Both the position numbers and the translations under genes were made by a program. This document shows, in pieces, positions 40,513-48,028 of a stretch of 64,000 nt of DNA; the stretch's first letter is position 1, and the number at the start of each line of letters is the position of its first letter. This stretch comes from Plantactinospora soyae (GTDB lineage Bacteria > Actinomycetota > Actinomycetes > Mycobacteriales > Micromonosporaceae): positions 6,944,001 through 7,008,000 of the forward strand of contig NZ_JADBEB010000001.1 of assembly GCF_014874095.1 (NCBI RefSeq), read 5' to 3'. The notes beneath the pieces were generated by a model. It was not told where the DNA came from and searched no databases. It was given only the letters and a program-made list of their open reading frames with translations.

Positions 40513-40825
40513 CGCCGCCTCCGTGTCGCTGTCGTCGTCCCCACCACCGTCCTGCGGCGGCCGATGCTACCCGCCGCCGGAGCCGGCATGCCCCTTCCCT
40601 GCACGGTACACGGGCCGGCATACCGCCGCCCCACGCGCGCCGCCCGCACCCGCCGCACCCGAGCCGATTACCCCGGGAAGCCTACGCCACGCCCACCGCC
40701 GCAGATCTTTCCTGCTGACCGAGTGCGCGAGCACACACCAGCGCGCGACAAAGGGCCGGCACGCGGCAAACGGCGCCGACGGCCCGCCACAACCGTGGCC
40801 GACGGCGCCACCCCCGGAGCCCCGC
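40513..40825. other. Intergenic region between the nuclease and FtsR-like genes
   Basis: The 313 bases are C-rich on + and hold no supported gene. They should contain the 3' end of the FtsR-like transcript and the promoter of the nuclease gene; no clear terminator hairpin was found. Confidence 0.5.
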
Positions 40826-41593
40826 TCAGCGCCCCAGCGTCCCCCGCAGCCCGACCCGGACCAACGCGGCGTGCAACCGCTGCGACAGCCCCACCAGCTC
40901 CCGCGCCGCCTCGGCCGCCCGAGCCCGGGCCGCCGGATCCGACTGCCGGGCCAACGGCGCCACCAGCTGAGCGAACAACCCCACCTCACGGTCCGCCGCC
41001 GTCCGGTAACCACGCAGATGACGCGGCTCCAGGCCATAGGCGGCCAGACCCGCGACCGCCTGCGCGATCACCAACGCGTCCGCGTCGTACCACCCCGGTG
41101 GCTGGGACACCACCAGACCCATCCGCTCCAACTCGGCCAGCGTCTTCTCGTCGATCCCGCTGCGGGACAGCAGATCGACACGCCCCAGCCGGGACTCCGC
41201 CGACTCGACCGGCGTACCGACCTCCCGGCCCGGCACCTCACCGTCCGGCCCCACCGCCACCAGCGACGGCCTCGACCGCTCCGGCCCCGGCAGCCCCTCC
41301 TGAGTCGCCTCCGCGAGCTGCTCCCGGATCACCCGCAACGGCAGGTACTGGTCCCGTTGCGCGGTCAGGACGAACCGCAACCGCGCCACATCGTCCCAGC
41401 TGTACTTGCGGTAACCCGCCGGCGTACGTTGCGGCTCGACCAGACCCTCGGACTCAAGAAAGCGCAGCTTGGAAATCGTCGTGTCGGGAAACTCCACCCG
41501 TAGCTGCGCCAGCACCTCGCCGATACTCATCAAGGGCTGGCCTCGAGCGACCGCCCCCGGATCGGGAACAGCCGCCGCCGCACGCTCGTTCAC
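40826..41593 (-). CDS. ftsR: MerR-family regulator FtsR-like
   Basis: A 255-residue MerR regulator with the FtsR/Rv1828 signature MSIGEVLAQLRVEFPDTTISKLRFLESEGLVEPQR followed by AGYRKYSWDDVARLRFVLTAQRDQYLPLRVIREQL. Corynebacterial FtsR activates ftsZ; a similar role is inferred from sequence and context. The C-terminal part (about 110-255) is a helical domain seen in this subgroup. Its GTG start overlaps the stop of the FHA gene by four bases, so both are translated together. Confidence 0.9.
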   Translation of the reverse strand: MNERAAAAVPDPGAVARGQPLMSIGEVLAQLRVEFPDTTISKLRFLESEGLVEPQRTPAGYRKYSWDDVARLRFVLTAQRDQYLPLRVIREQLAEATQEGLPGPERSRPSLVAVGPDGEVPGREVGTPVESAESRLGRVDLLSRSGIDEKTLAELERMGLVVSQPPGWYDADALVIAQAVAGLAAYGLEPRHLRGYRTAADREVGLFAQLVAPLARQSDPAARARAAEAARELVGLSQRLHAALVRVGLRGTLGR

Positions 41594-42042
41594 CCCCGGA
41601 TGGCCCCCTCCTCCGGACGCGGACCGGCGATGAATACCAGCCGGAACTTGCCGACCTGCACCTCGTCGCCGTTGCTCAGCGTCGCCGCCTCGACCCGCTC
41701 CCGGTTGACGTACGTCCCGTTCAAACTGCCCACGTCGCGAACGGTGAACGTGCCACCGTCACGGTGGAACTCAGCGTGCCGACGCGACACGGTGACGTCG
41801 TCGAGGAAGATGTCACTGTCGGGATGCCGACCGCTCGTGGTCACATCGTGGTCCAGAAGGAACCGGGCACCGGCGTTCGGGCCACGCCGCACCACGAGCA
41901 ACGCCATGCCCGGAGGCAGCGAACCCGACATGCGGCTCGGAACGACGTCAGTCTCTGGCCCCTCCAACATTTCGTCGAGAGAACCAAGATTGAGCGTCGA
42001 TGTGACGTCGAGTGGGGGGAACTCGTCGTCTGGGCGCGTCAT
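41590..42042 (-). CDS. garA: FHA-domain protein, GarA/OdhI type
   Basis: A 150-residue protein with one C-terminal FHA domain (about 55-140): GRHPDSDIFLDDVTVSRRHAEF and RDVGSLNGTYVNRE carry the phosphothreonine-binding Arg, Ser, His and Asn. The N-terminal DVTSTLNLGSLDEML corresponds to the phosphorylated Thr segment of GarA and OdhI, which switch 2-oxoglutarate metabolism under Ser/Thr kinase control. Position before FtsR and after GcvH is as in mycobacteria. The preferred start is ATG 42042. Confidence 0.9.
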   Translation of the reverse strand: MTRPDDEFPPLDVTSTLNLGSLDEMLEGPETDVVPSRMSGSLPPGMALLVVRRGPNAGARFLLDHDVTTSGRHPDSDIFLDDVTVSRRHAEFHRDGGTFTVRDVGSLNGTYVNRERVEAATLSNGDEVQVGKFRLVFIAGPRPEEGAIRG

Positions 42043-42256
42043 TGGGACCACCTCACGGATCTATTCGGTCGGCGTCGGGGTTGACGGGTCTGGCCGCCGG
42101 GCGTTGTCGAGGCCCAGCGGCTGGCTCCCCCGTGCCCGGGAAGGCATTTCCGCAACGCGCAACTATTGGTTCTCGGTCGACTGGGCGAGCCTAGCCAGCG
42201 CCGAAATACAGGGCAACCAGACGCGCGGACACAACCCCGCGCTGGCGTCACCGCGA

Positions 42257-42637
42257 TCAGCTCTCGGTCAAGTCCCGGTAAGCCTCGGCGGTCAACAATT
42301 CGGCCACCGACGCCGGATCGCTCGGCGCGATCTGGACCAGCCAACCCGAACCGTACGGGTCGGTGTTGATCACCTCAGGGGTGTCGGCGAGCTGCTCATT
42401 GCGCGCCACCACGGTACCGGTCACCGGGGCGTAGATCTCGGAGACGCTCTTCGTCGACTCCACCTCACCGAACGAGTCGCCGGCCTGCACCGTCGCACCC
42501 TCGTCGGGAAGCTGGACGTACACGATGTCACCCAACGCGTCCTGCGCGAAGTGGGTGATGCCCACCCGCACCGGTCCGCTGCCGTCGCCCGCCACCCACT
42601 CGTGCTCGGCGGTGTATCGCAGGTCCTCAGGAATCAC
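42257..42637 (-). CDS. gcvH: Glycine cleavage system H protein
   Basis: A 126-residue lipoyl carrier. The lipoylated lysine is K63 in FGEVESTKSVSEIYAPVTG, and YTAEHEW near the N-terminus is typical. It shuttles the aminomethyl group from P- to T-protein. The GTG at 42637 gives MIPEDLRYTAEHEWV and a family-length protein; an upstream start would add a basic segment that is not part of the fold. It sits in the GarA/FtsR block, not beside gcvP (22.0 kb in this window). Confidence 0.94.
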   Translation of the reverse strand: MIPEDLRYTAEHEWVAGDGSGPVRVGITHFAQDALGDIVYVQLPDEGATVQAGDSFGEVESTKSVSEIYAPVTGTVVARNEQLADTPEVINTDPYGSGWLVQIAPSDPASVAELLTAEAYRDLTES

Positions 42638-42705
42638 CAGACGCGTCCTTCTCCGTCGCACCAATCAACACCGGGACCGGCAGTCGCCGGCCCCGGCCGC
42701 GCCGG

Positions 42706-43728
42706 TCAGGAAACCGGACGCGCGTGTTGCAGATCCTTGGGCGGGCTGAGGGCCGTCACGTCGACCACCTCCCGCTCCTGGATCGCCACGTTACCGCCGT
42801 CGCCACTGACCGATGCCACCACCCCGCCCGGGATGTTCAACGCGGTCTGCATCGTCTTCGGATCACCTATGACCATGATCATGTACGGCCCCGTCAGCCG
42901 GCGTCCACTGACTGAGATACCGCCGTCCGCGTCGAGGAAGTACGTCGATGCGATGATCCGCACCGTCGCACCGTCACCCCCGGCGATCTGCATCGCCTCC
43001 GCGCCCGCACCCCGCAACTCCTGCACCGCGTCCAGCACCCGCGACGCCGCGATCGGCTTGGACACCGGCATGAAGCTCACCGTCAACCCGGGACCCCGCG
43101 CCGCCAACGTCCCCGCCAGCACCCCCAGCTCGTCGGCCCTGCGGGTCGCCTCGTCCAACGCGGCCTGACGCCCCTGCGCCCCCGAACTCAACTGCCGCTG
43201 GCTCTCCTCCAGCCCCGCGATATCCTGCCGGACCCGCTCCTCCTGCGCGTCCAGATCCGACAGGATCCGTACCAGGTCCTCCTGGCGGGTGCTCTCCAAC
43301 GACGCATCAGTCGAGTTCGACTTCAGCTGCACCACCAGCGTGAACCCCAACAGCGCCAGCAGCACCGCGATCATCGCGTTGGCCGTGGTCAGCCGCGGCA
43401 GCACCCGCCGGACCGGCGACCCCGCCCCGACCGGCTCCTGCTTCGCCGGCAACGGCACCGTCTCGTCGCCGGTGGGCAACGCCACCGTGGGACCATCATC
43501 GGACTCCGCCGGACCGCCACCCACGGCGCCGTCCCGAAGCCGGCCACCATCGTCGACCGACGTCTCGGCCGCACCAGAACCGCCACCCGCCACGGACACC
43601 GAACCCGGCCGGTCACCGGCCGCACCGACCCCGGCATCCGGACCCGGCGCGGTATCCCCCGACCCGGGCCGCTCCCCGGCACCGTCCGGCGACCCCGGAC
43701 CGCCGTTCTCCCTCGCTGACTCAGCCAT
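42706..43728 (-). CDS. DUF881 membrane protein (Rv1825-like)
   Basis: A 340-residue protein with a Pro/Gly-rich cytoplasmic N-terminus of about 110 residues, one transmembrane helix (TTANAMIAVLLALLGFTLVVQL), a coiled coil (LVRILSDLDAQEERVRQDIAGLEESQRQL) and the DUF881 domain (LRGAGAEAMQIAGG, GPYMIMVIGDPKTMQTAL). In mycobacteria the Rv1823/Rv1825 paralogues lie beside the small basic protein gene and are tied to envelope or sporulation-type functions that are not settled. Confidence 0.88.
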   Translation of the reverse strand: MAESARENGGPGSPDGAGERPGSGDTAPGPDAGVGAAGDRPGSVSVAGGGSGAAETSVDDGGRLRDGAVGGGPAESDDGPTVALPTGDETVPLPAKQEPVGAGSPVRRVLPRLTTANAMIAVLLALLGFTLVVQLKSNSTDASLESTRQEDLVRILSDLDAQEERVRQDIAGLEESQRQLSSGAQGRQAALDEATRRADELGVLAGTLAARGPGLTVSFMPVSKPIAASRVLDAVQELRGAGAEAMQIAGGDGATVRIIASTYFLDADGGISVSGRRLTGPYMIMVIGDPKTMQTALNIPGGVVASVSGDGGNVAIQEREVVDVTALSPPKDLQHARPVS

Positions 43729-43738
43729 CGCCACGAAC

Positions 43739-44071
43739 CTACGCCCGGAACAGGTGCCGGCGAATAGCCGCCACGTTGCCGAAGATCCGGACACCGAGCA
43801 CGACCACCACACCGGTGGACAACTGCCCACCCACACCCAACTGGTCACCGAGGTAGACGATGATCCCCGCGACCAGCACGTTCGAGATGAACGAGATCAC
43901 GAACTGCTTGTCGTCGAAAATCCCGTCAAGCTTGGCCCGCACCCCGCCGAACACCGCATCCAGCGCCGCCACCACGGCGATCGGCAGGTACGGCAACAGC
44001 GCCAGGGGCACCGTCGGATCCAACCAGACGCCGAGGAGCACCCCGGCGAACAACGCGAGCACAGCGATCAT
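43739..44071 (-). CDS. Small basic membrane protein (DUF1290)
   Basis: A 110-residue protein with three helices: MIAVLALFAGVLLGVWLDPTVPLALLPYLPIAVVAALDAVFGG, then FISNVLVAGIIVYLGDQLGVG and STGVVVVLGVRIFGNVAAIRRHLF. This is the Sbp/DUF1290 pattern, always found between two DUF881 genes in actinomycetes. Its ATG lies four bases inside the end of the upstream DUF881 gene, so it is translationally coupled. Function unknown. Confidence 0.9.
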   Translation of the reverse strand: MIAVLALFAGVLLGVWLDPTVPLALLPYLPIAVVAALDAVFGGVRAKLDGIFDDKQFVISFISNVLVAGIIVYLGDQLGVGGQLSTGVVVVLGVRIFGNVAAIRRHLFRA

Positions 44072-44976
44072 CGGCCACCTCCGGACGAACTGGGGGACGT
44101 CCCCGACCCCGCCGACGACCCGGACCCCGAGGACGTCGGTGTGGGCGTGGGCGAGGGTTTGGCATAACGCAACTGCGGCTCGGTCGCCGCCGGCAGAGTG
44201 AGGTCGTCCGCACCCCGGAAATCGAACGACATCCCGTGCTCCTCGGCGACGGTGTCCAGTAACCGCGCCGCGGCGCTGTCCCGGAACCGTCGCTCCAACT
44301 GTCGAGGACCGATCGCGGACACCTCGTACGGGCCGATGACCGGTTTGAAGTCGACCAGAATGGCGCCGCCGGCCGCCCGGATCGTCGAAGTCGCCGTCAG
44401 CCGCTGCCCGTTGATCGAGATCGCCTCCGCCCCGCCGCTCCACAACGCGTTCGCGATGTCCTGCAGATCCCGGTCCAGCACCCGGCCGAGATTGGTCCCG
44501 CCGGCCCCGGTCACCGCGTCGGCCTTGGTCGGCGCGTCGGCGACCCGGACCACGACCCCGTCACCACGGACCCGCCCCAGCCCCGTCGACGCCTCCAGGT
44601 TCCGCAGGTTGGCCGCTACGCTGCCGGACAACGCCGCGTCCCGCTGCCGGGCGACCTCGTCGCGCAACCGGTCGGACTCGGCCGTCAACGTCCCGTTGTC
44701 GGCCTCCCGCTGCTTGATCTGCGCCACCAGGCCCGCCCGGGCCTCGCTCCGGCTCGGCTCGGCCGCCATCGTCTGGCGATAGGCCACGGCCAGCAGGAAA
44801 CCCAGCAGAATCAGGGTCACCACGCTCACCGTACGAGGCGCCGACCGTCGCCAACCCTTGACCGGACCGGCCCGTCGACGCTGCTCGGCGGCGTCGGCGT
44901 ACCCGGGATCGAGGGGATTGCGGAACAGCTCGGTGAGAAAATCCGGAGCGTACGCCCGCTTACCGGGCTCGGTCAT
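44068..44976 (-). CDS. DUF881 membrane protein (Rv1823-like)
   Basis: A 302-residue second DUF881 protein. After a cytoplasmic start (MTEPGKRAYAPDFLTELFRNPLDPGYADA) come one helix (VSVVTLILLGFLLAVAY), a coiled coil (RAGLVAQIKQREADNGTL) and the domain with LWSGGAEAISINGQRL and IGPYEVSAIGPRQLE. The C-terminal 25 residues are Ser/Gly/Thr-rich. Four-base overlaps with the gene before (PgsA-like) and after (DUF1290) put it in the middle of a coupled operon. Confidence 0.88.
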   Translation of the reverse strand: MTEPGKRAYAPDFLTELFRNPLDPGYADAAEQRRRAGPVKGWRRSAPRTVSVVTLILLGFLLAVAYRQTMAAEPSRSEARAGLVAQIKQREADNGTLTAESDRLRDEVARQRDAALSGSVAANLRNLEASTGLGRVRGDGVVVRVADAPTKADAVTGAGGTNLGRVLDRDLQDIANALWSGGAEAISINGQRLTATSTIRAAGGAILVDFKPVIGPYEVSAIGPRQLERRFRDSAAARLLDTVAEEHGMSFDFRGADDLTLPAATEPQLRYAKPSPTPTPTSSGSGSSAGSGTSPSSSGGGR

Positions 44977-45623
44977 GCCACCTCCGCCCGCGAGGATCGG
45001 GCCGCCCTGATCAGCCGGCCCGCCTGGATCAGGTACAGCCCACCCGCCAGCCAGTAGAGCGCCAGCCCCCACAGGGCCAGGCTCCACCCGATCGCCCCGG
45101 CGGCGGTGGCCGCACCCGCGGACGCGTCGGCGAGCAGGAGTGTCGGAAAGGCCGCCAACAGTACGAAGGTGGCCGTCTTGCCGAGATAGTGCACGGGCGG
45201 CGGACGGTAGCCGTACCGCCGCAGGACCGCGATGTTGGCCGTCATCACCACGTCCCTGGCCAGCAACGCGACGGTGAACTGCCACGGCACGACGTCGCGG
45301 ACCGTCAACGCGATCAGCGTCGCCAGGATGTAGAGCCGGTCGGCGACCGGGTCCAGCAGTTCACCGAGCCGGCTGACCTGGCGCAGGCGGCGGGCGACGT
45401 ACCCGTCGACCCAGTCGCTCAAGCCACCGACGGCCAGTACGACGAGGGCGGCAACGTCGGAGTGGGCGACCAGGAACAGGTAGAGGAAGAGCGGCACCCC
45501 GAGCAGTCGGGTGAAGCTGATCAGGTTGGGGACGGTGAGGATCCGCCCCGTCGAGCCGGCGGACTCGGCGGCAGCGCCACCGGTTGGCTGGGTATCACTC
45601 GCCCGCGCCGGCCGACGCGACAC
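44973..45623 (-). CDS. CDP-alcohol phosphatidyltransferase (PgsA-like)
   Basis: A 216-residue membrane enzyme. The complete CDP-alcohol motif is present: D70, D73-G74, A77-R78, G87, D91 and D95 in SDWVDGYVARRL and GELLDPVAD, with the spacing required for activity. Relatives make phosphatidylglycerol phosphate or, in actinomycetes, cardiolipin-type or phosphatidylinositol products. The GTG at 45623, behind GGAGGGAGG, is preferred over a GTG/ATG near 45719. It leads the DUF881/Sbp operon and matches the position of PgsA2 (Rv1822). Confidence 0.87.
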   Translation of the reverse strand: MSRRPARASDTQPTGGAAAESAGSTGRILTVPNLISFTRLLGVPLFLYLFLVAHSDVAALVVLAVGGLSDWVDGYVARRLRQVSRLGELLDPVADRLYILATLIALTVRDVVPWQFTVALLARDVVMTANIAVLRRYGYRPPPVHYLGKTATFVLLAAFPTLLLADASAGAATAAGAIGWSLALWGLALYWLAGGLYLIQAGRLIRAARSSRAEVA

Positions 45624-45864
45624 CGAACCTCCCTCCGCGCCACGGTTTGGCGCCCCGCCGAGTGGGCGGGTCCGCAGGACCGGTACGCGTTTCCGGCCGA
45701 CTCCTCCCCCGGAATGCATGCCGCACCCCCGGTGATGCCGGCGCCTGACACAGCTCGGCCTCCGCTGACGCGAGTCCCGTTGCTGCTCAATTGCCGTGCC
45801 ACTATATCCGGCCGAAATTCGGGCGGACCGACCGTGCCCGGTGCGTTCGTTGGTTTTGTTCGCG

Positions 45865-45916
45865 GACAGGATGTGACGTGGGGCACGTCTTGTCCGGCAT
45901 CCTAGGAAGCTAGACT
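45865..45916 (+). promoter_or_regulatory. Promoter with dyad ahead of the small 45.9-kb gene
   Basis: TAGACT at 45911-45916 is a good actinomycete -10 box, with TTGTCC (45890-45895) or CTTGTC (45889-45894) upstream at 15-16 bases. The dyad GACGTG-GGG-CACGTC (45875-45889) abuts the -35 and may be an operator. The remainder of the 318-base gap between the PgsA-like gene and this promoter contains no supported gene; CCGAAATTCGG is another short palindrome in it. Confidence 0.5.
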
Positions 45917-45940
45917 AACGGGCACCCTGGCGGTACCTCG

Positions 45941-46201
45941 GTGAGCGGGCGGCAGGATGACGTGGGAAGGGTCAATCGGCCGGGCTACCTGCGGGACGTG
46001 GCGGCACCGGCCCGGGAGACGCTGGCCGGCGCGCTCGGCGCGGCGCACCAGCTTCCCGGCCGGGCCGCGGCTGATCTGCTGCGCGCGGCGCACGACGCGT
46101 CCACCAGCGGGCTGCACGTGGCCGGCATCGTCGGCGCCGTCGTCTTCGCGGGCCTGGCGGTGTGGTTCCTGCGGGTGCACCGCCGAACCCGCCGGGCCTG
46201 A
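45941..46201 (+). CDS. Small protein like the C-terminal helix of an MFS exporter
   Basis: Eighty-six residues: a polar start, then LPGRAAADLLRAAHDASTSGLHVAGIVGAVVFAGLAVWFLRVHRRTRR. This resembles the last extracellular loop and final helix of DHA2 multidrug exporters. No other MFS sequence lies around it, so it is a surviving fragment or a small protein derived from one. A plausible promoter just upstream suggests it is transcribed. The GTG start lacks a good Shine-Dalgarno sequence. Confidence 0.5.
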   Translation: MSGRQDDVGRVNRPGYLRDVAAPARETLAGALGAAHQLPGRAAADLLRAAHDASTSGLHVAGIVGAVVFAGLAVWFLRVHRRTRRA

Positions 46202-46217
46202 CCGGGCCCGGCGCCGG

Positions 46218-46610
46218 TCAGCCGCTCAGGCCGGCCCGACCGAACAACGGGGCGTACCCGGACGGCAGTTGGGTCAGCACGTCGTTGAGCTCACCGCCGG
46301 AGACCGCCTCGGTCACGGTGCACAACACCGCGCTCGCGTCCCACTCGGCGGTGCGGACCGTCGCGCCGGCCCCGGTCGCCACCCGGGCCAGGAACTCTCG
46401 GGCCCCGAAGCCGCCCGCTCCGCCCTGCCCGGCCGAGATCAGGGTCGCCGCCAGCGGCCCAGGCAACTGCGCCGCCAGGTCCTCGGCCTCATCCGGGTGC
46501 AACCGCTGGGCCAGGATGCCGAGCACCAGGTGGGTCACCCGTTCCGCCTCCGCCGGGTCGGCGTACTCGCCACGCTCCCGTACCTTGGCGAGAAACTCGT
46601 CGTACCGCAC
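46218..46610 (-). CDS. DUF2267 protein
   Basis: A 130-residue soluble all-helical protein of the DUF2267 family: MRYDEFLAKVRERGEYADPAEAERVTHLVLGILAQRLHPDEAEDLAAQLP and LNDVLTQLPSGYAPLF are the typical blocks. Family members are common near stress and redox genes in actinomycetes. It has no catalytic motif and a function is unknown. Confidence 0.87.
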   Translation of the reverse strand: MRYDEFLAKVRERGEYADPAEAERVTHLVLGILAQRLHPDEAEDLAAQLPGPLAATLISAGQGGAGGFGAREFLARVATGAGATVRTAEWDASAVLCTVTEAVSGGELNDVLTQLPSGYAPLFGRAGLSG

Positions 46611-46724
46611 TCCCCCACCCCCGTCCGGGACCAGACCGCCGAAATGCCTACCGCCGGCACGGTGTACCCACCGGTGCGGCGATGATGCGCGGGCGGTCCG
46701 GCCCGGAACGGGACAGGTCGGCCG

Positions 46725-47843
46725 TCAGACCCGGGTGATCCGGACCGCGTCGGCGACGACGTACCCGGTGGCGCCGCTCCACCGGCTCACCCCGACCACG
46801 TTCTTGTCGCCGGCGGTCAGGGTGAAGTTGCCCAGCGAGCGCCAGGCACCGCCGCCGGTGCTCTGGTCGACGACCACGGTCTGGCTGCCGCTCTTGGCCA
46901 GCACGACGTACGGGGTGGCGGTGTTGTAGCCGGCGATGCCCGGGTACCACGCCTCGACCCGGTACGTCCCCTCCGCCGGGATGTTCGCCTTGTAGTAGGC
47001 GACGTCGCTGATCGCCTCCGGGTTGGCGTACCGGTAGTCGGCTCCGTAGCGCTCGGCGGAGTAGCTGGAGGTGAGCCAGTTGGCGCTGGCGGTGAACCGT
47101 CCGCTGGTGGTGTTGTCGATGATGGTGCTGAAGGCGGGTGGCGGGGTGGTCCCGCCGCCCGCGAGCGCCTCCGCGACGTCGGTACGCAGCTGCGGCAGCA
47201 TGCCGTAGAGCACGTTTCCCGGGCAGGCGGTGGCGATGTAGTCCCGGTGCCCGTAGATCCGGGAGGCGCCGATGTCGTACTGCTCGCAGATGTACGCGCA
47301 GAACTGGACGAGCTTGTCGTACAGCGCGGCCGGTGGGGTGGCACTGGTGTAGGTGCCCTCGTTCTCGATCCCGATGCCCTTGTCGTTCTGGCCGGGACAG
47401 TGTGCCCCGACGACCATTCCGCTGCCGGCGCGGAGCCGGGCCAGGCTGTTGTGCCGGCCCTCCATGATGTAGCCGCCACGGCTGATGGTGAAGTGCTGAC
47501 CCGAGTCGGACCAGCCGTTGCCGTCCATGTGGAAGCTCTGGATGCTCCGGGCCATCGCGTACGCGTGCGCCTGGGTGTAGGTGGTGCTGTTCGCACCAGC
47601 GGTGTGGTGGATGACGATCTTGTCCGGCGACGAGGAGATCACGCTTAGCGAGCCCGGGGACCGCGCTCCCCAGGTGGCGCAGCTGGCGATGGTGGGAACG
47701 GGGACGGCCAGCACCGACGACTCGTCGGGAGCCGCCAGCGCCGGTGGGGCGCCGGCGATCGACAGACCGCCGGCGGCGGCACCGACGCCGAGGAACACCG
47801 CGCCGCGTACGACGTCGCGGCGGGACAGGGGGTTGCCGGTCAC
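46725..47843 (-). CDS. Secreted N-acetylmuramoyl-L-alanine amidase with golvesin-like domain
   Basis: A 372-residue exported protein. The N-terminus is Tat-like (SRRDVVRGAVFLGVGAAAGGLSIAGAPPALA). The amidase_2/PGRP domain spans about 45-225, with zinc ligands in VIHHTAGA and YGHRDYIATACPG and the fold mark GIGIENEGTYT. The last 130 residues (IDNTTSGRFTASANW to VVADAVRITRV) match golvesin C-terminal/CBM-like beta-sandwiches. It should cleave the peptide stem of peptidoglycan. The GTG start has a GGAGG sequence eight bases ahead. Confidence 0.87.
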   Translation of the reverse strand: MTGNPLSRRDVVRGAVFLGVGAAAGGLSIAGAPPALAAPDESSVLAVPVPTIASCATWGARSPGSLSVISSSPDKIVIHHTAGANSTTYTQAHAYAMARSIQSFHMDGNGWSDSGQHFTISRGGYIMEGRHNSLARLRAGSGMVVGAHCPGQNDKGIGIENEGTYTSATPPAALYDKLVQFCAYICEQYDIGASRIYGHRDYIATACPGNVLYGMLPQLRTDVAEALAGGGTTPPPAFSTIIDNTTSGRFTASANWLTSSYSAERYGADYRYANPEAISDVAYYKANIPAEGTYRVEAWYPGIAGYNTATPYVVLAKSGSQTVVVDQSTGGGAWRSLGNFTLTAGDKNVVGVSRWSGATGYVVADAVRITRV

Positions 47844-47962
47844 GGCTGGACCTCCAGTAGACGGGGGTGAAGGTTTCCTTGATTCAGCTGAGCAATGTTG
47901 AAGGAATTTTTACCAGACCATCGACGTGCACCGCTAGAGCAGACATCTTCCGTAATATCTGA

Positions 47963-47974
47963 CTATCTCGATAG
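47963..47974. promoter_or_regulatory. Short dyad upstream of the SBP56-family gene
   Basis: CTATC-TC-GATAG lies 55 bases before the start codon in an AT-rich stretch (TAATAT at 47953-47958) that stands out from the local GC content. A likely promoter/operator region; no regulator is assigned. Confidence 0.35.
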
Positions 47975-48028
47975 GTTGAGTAGGCAAGAGAACGTGCTGA
48001 CCGGGCGAGCCGTGGACAGGAGCACACC

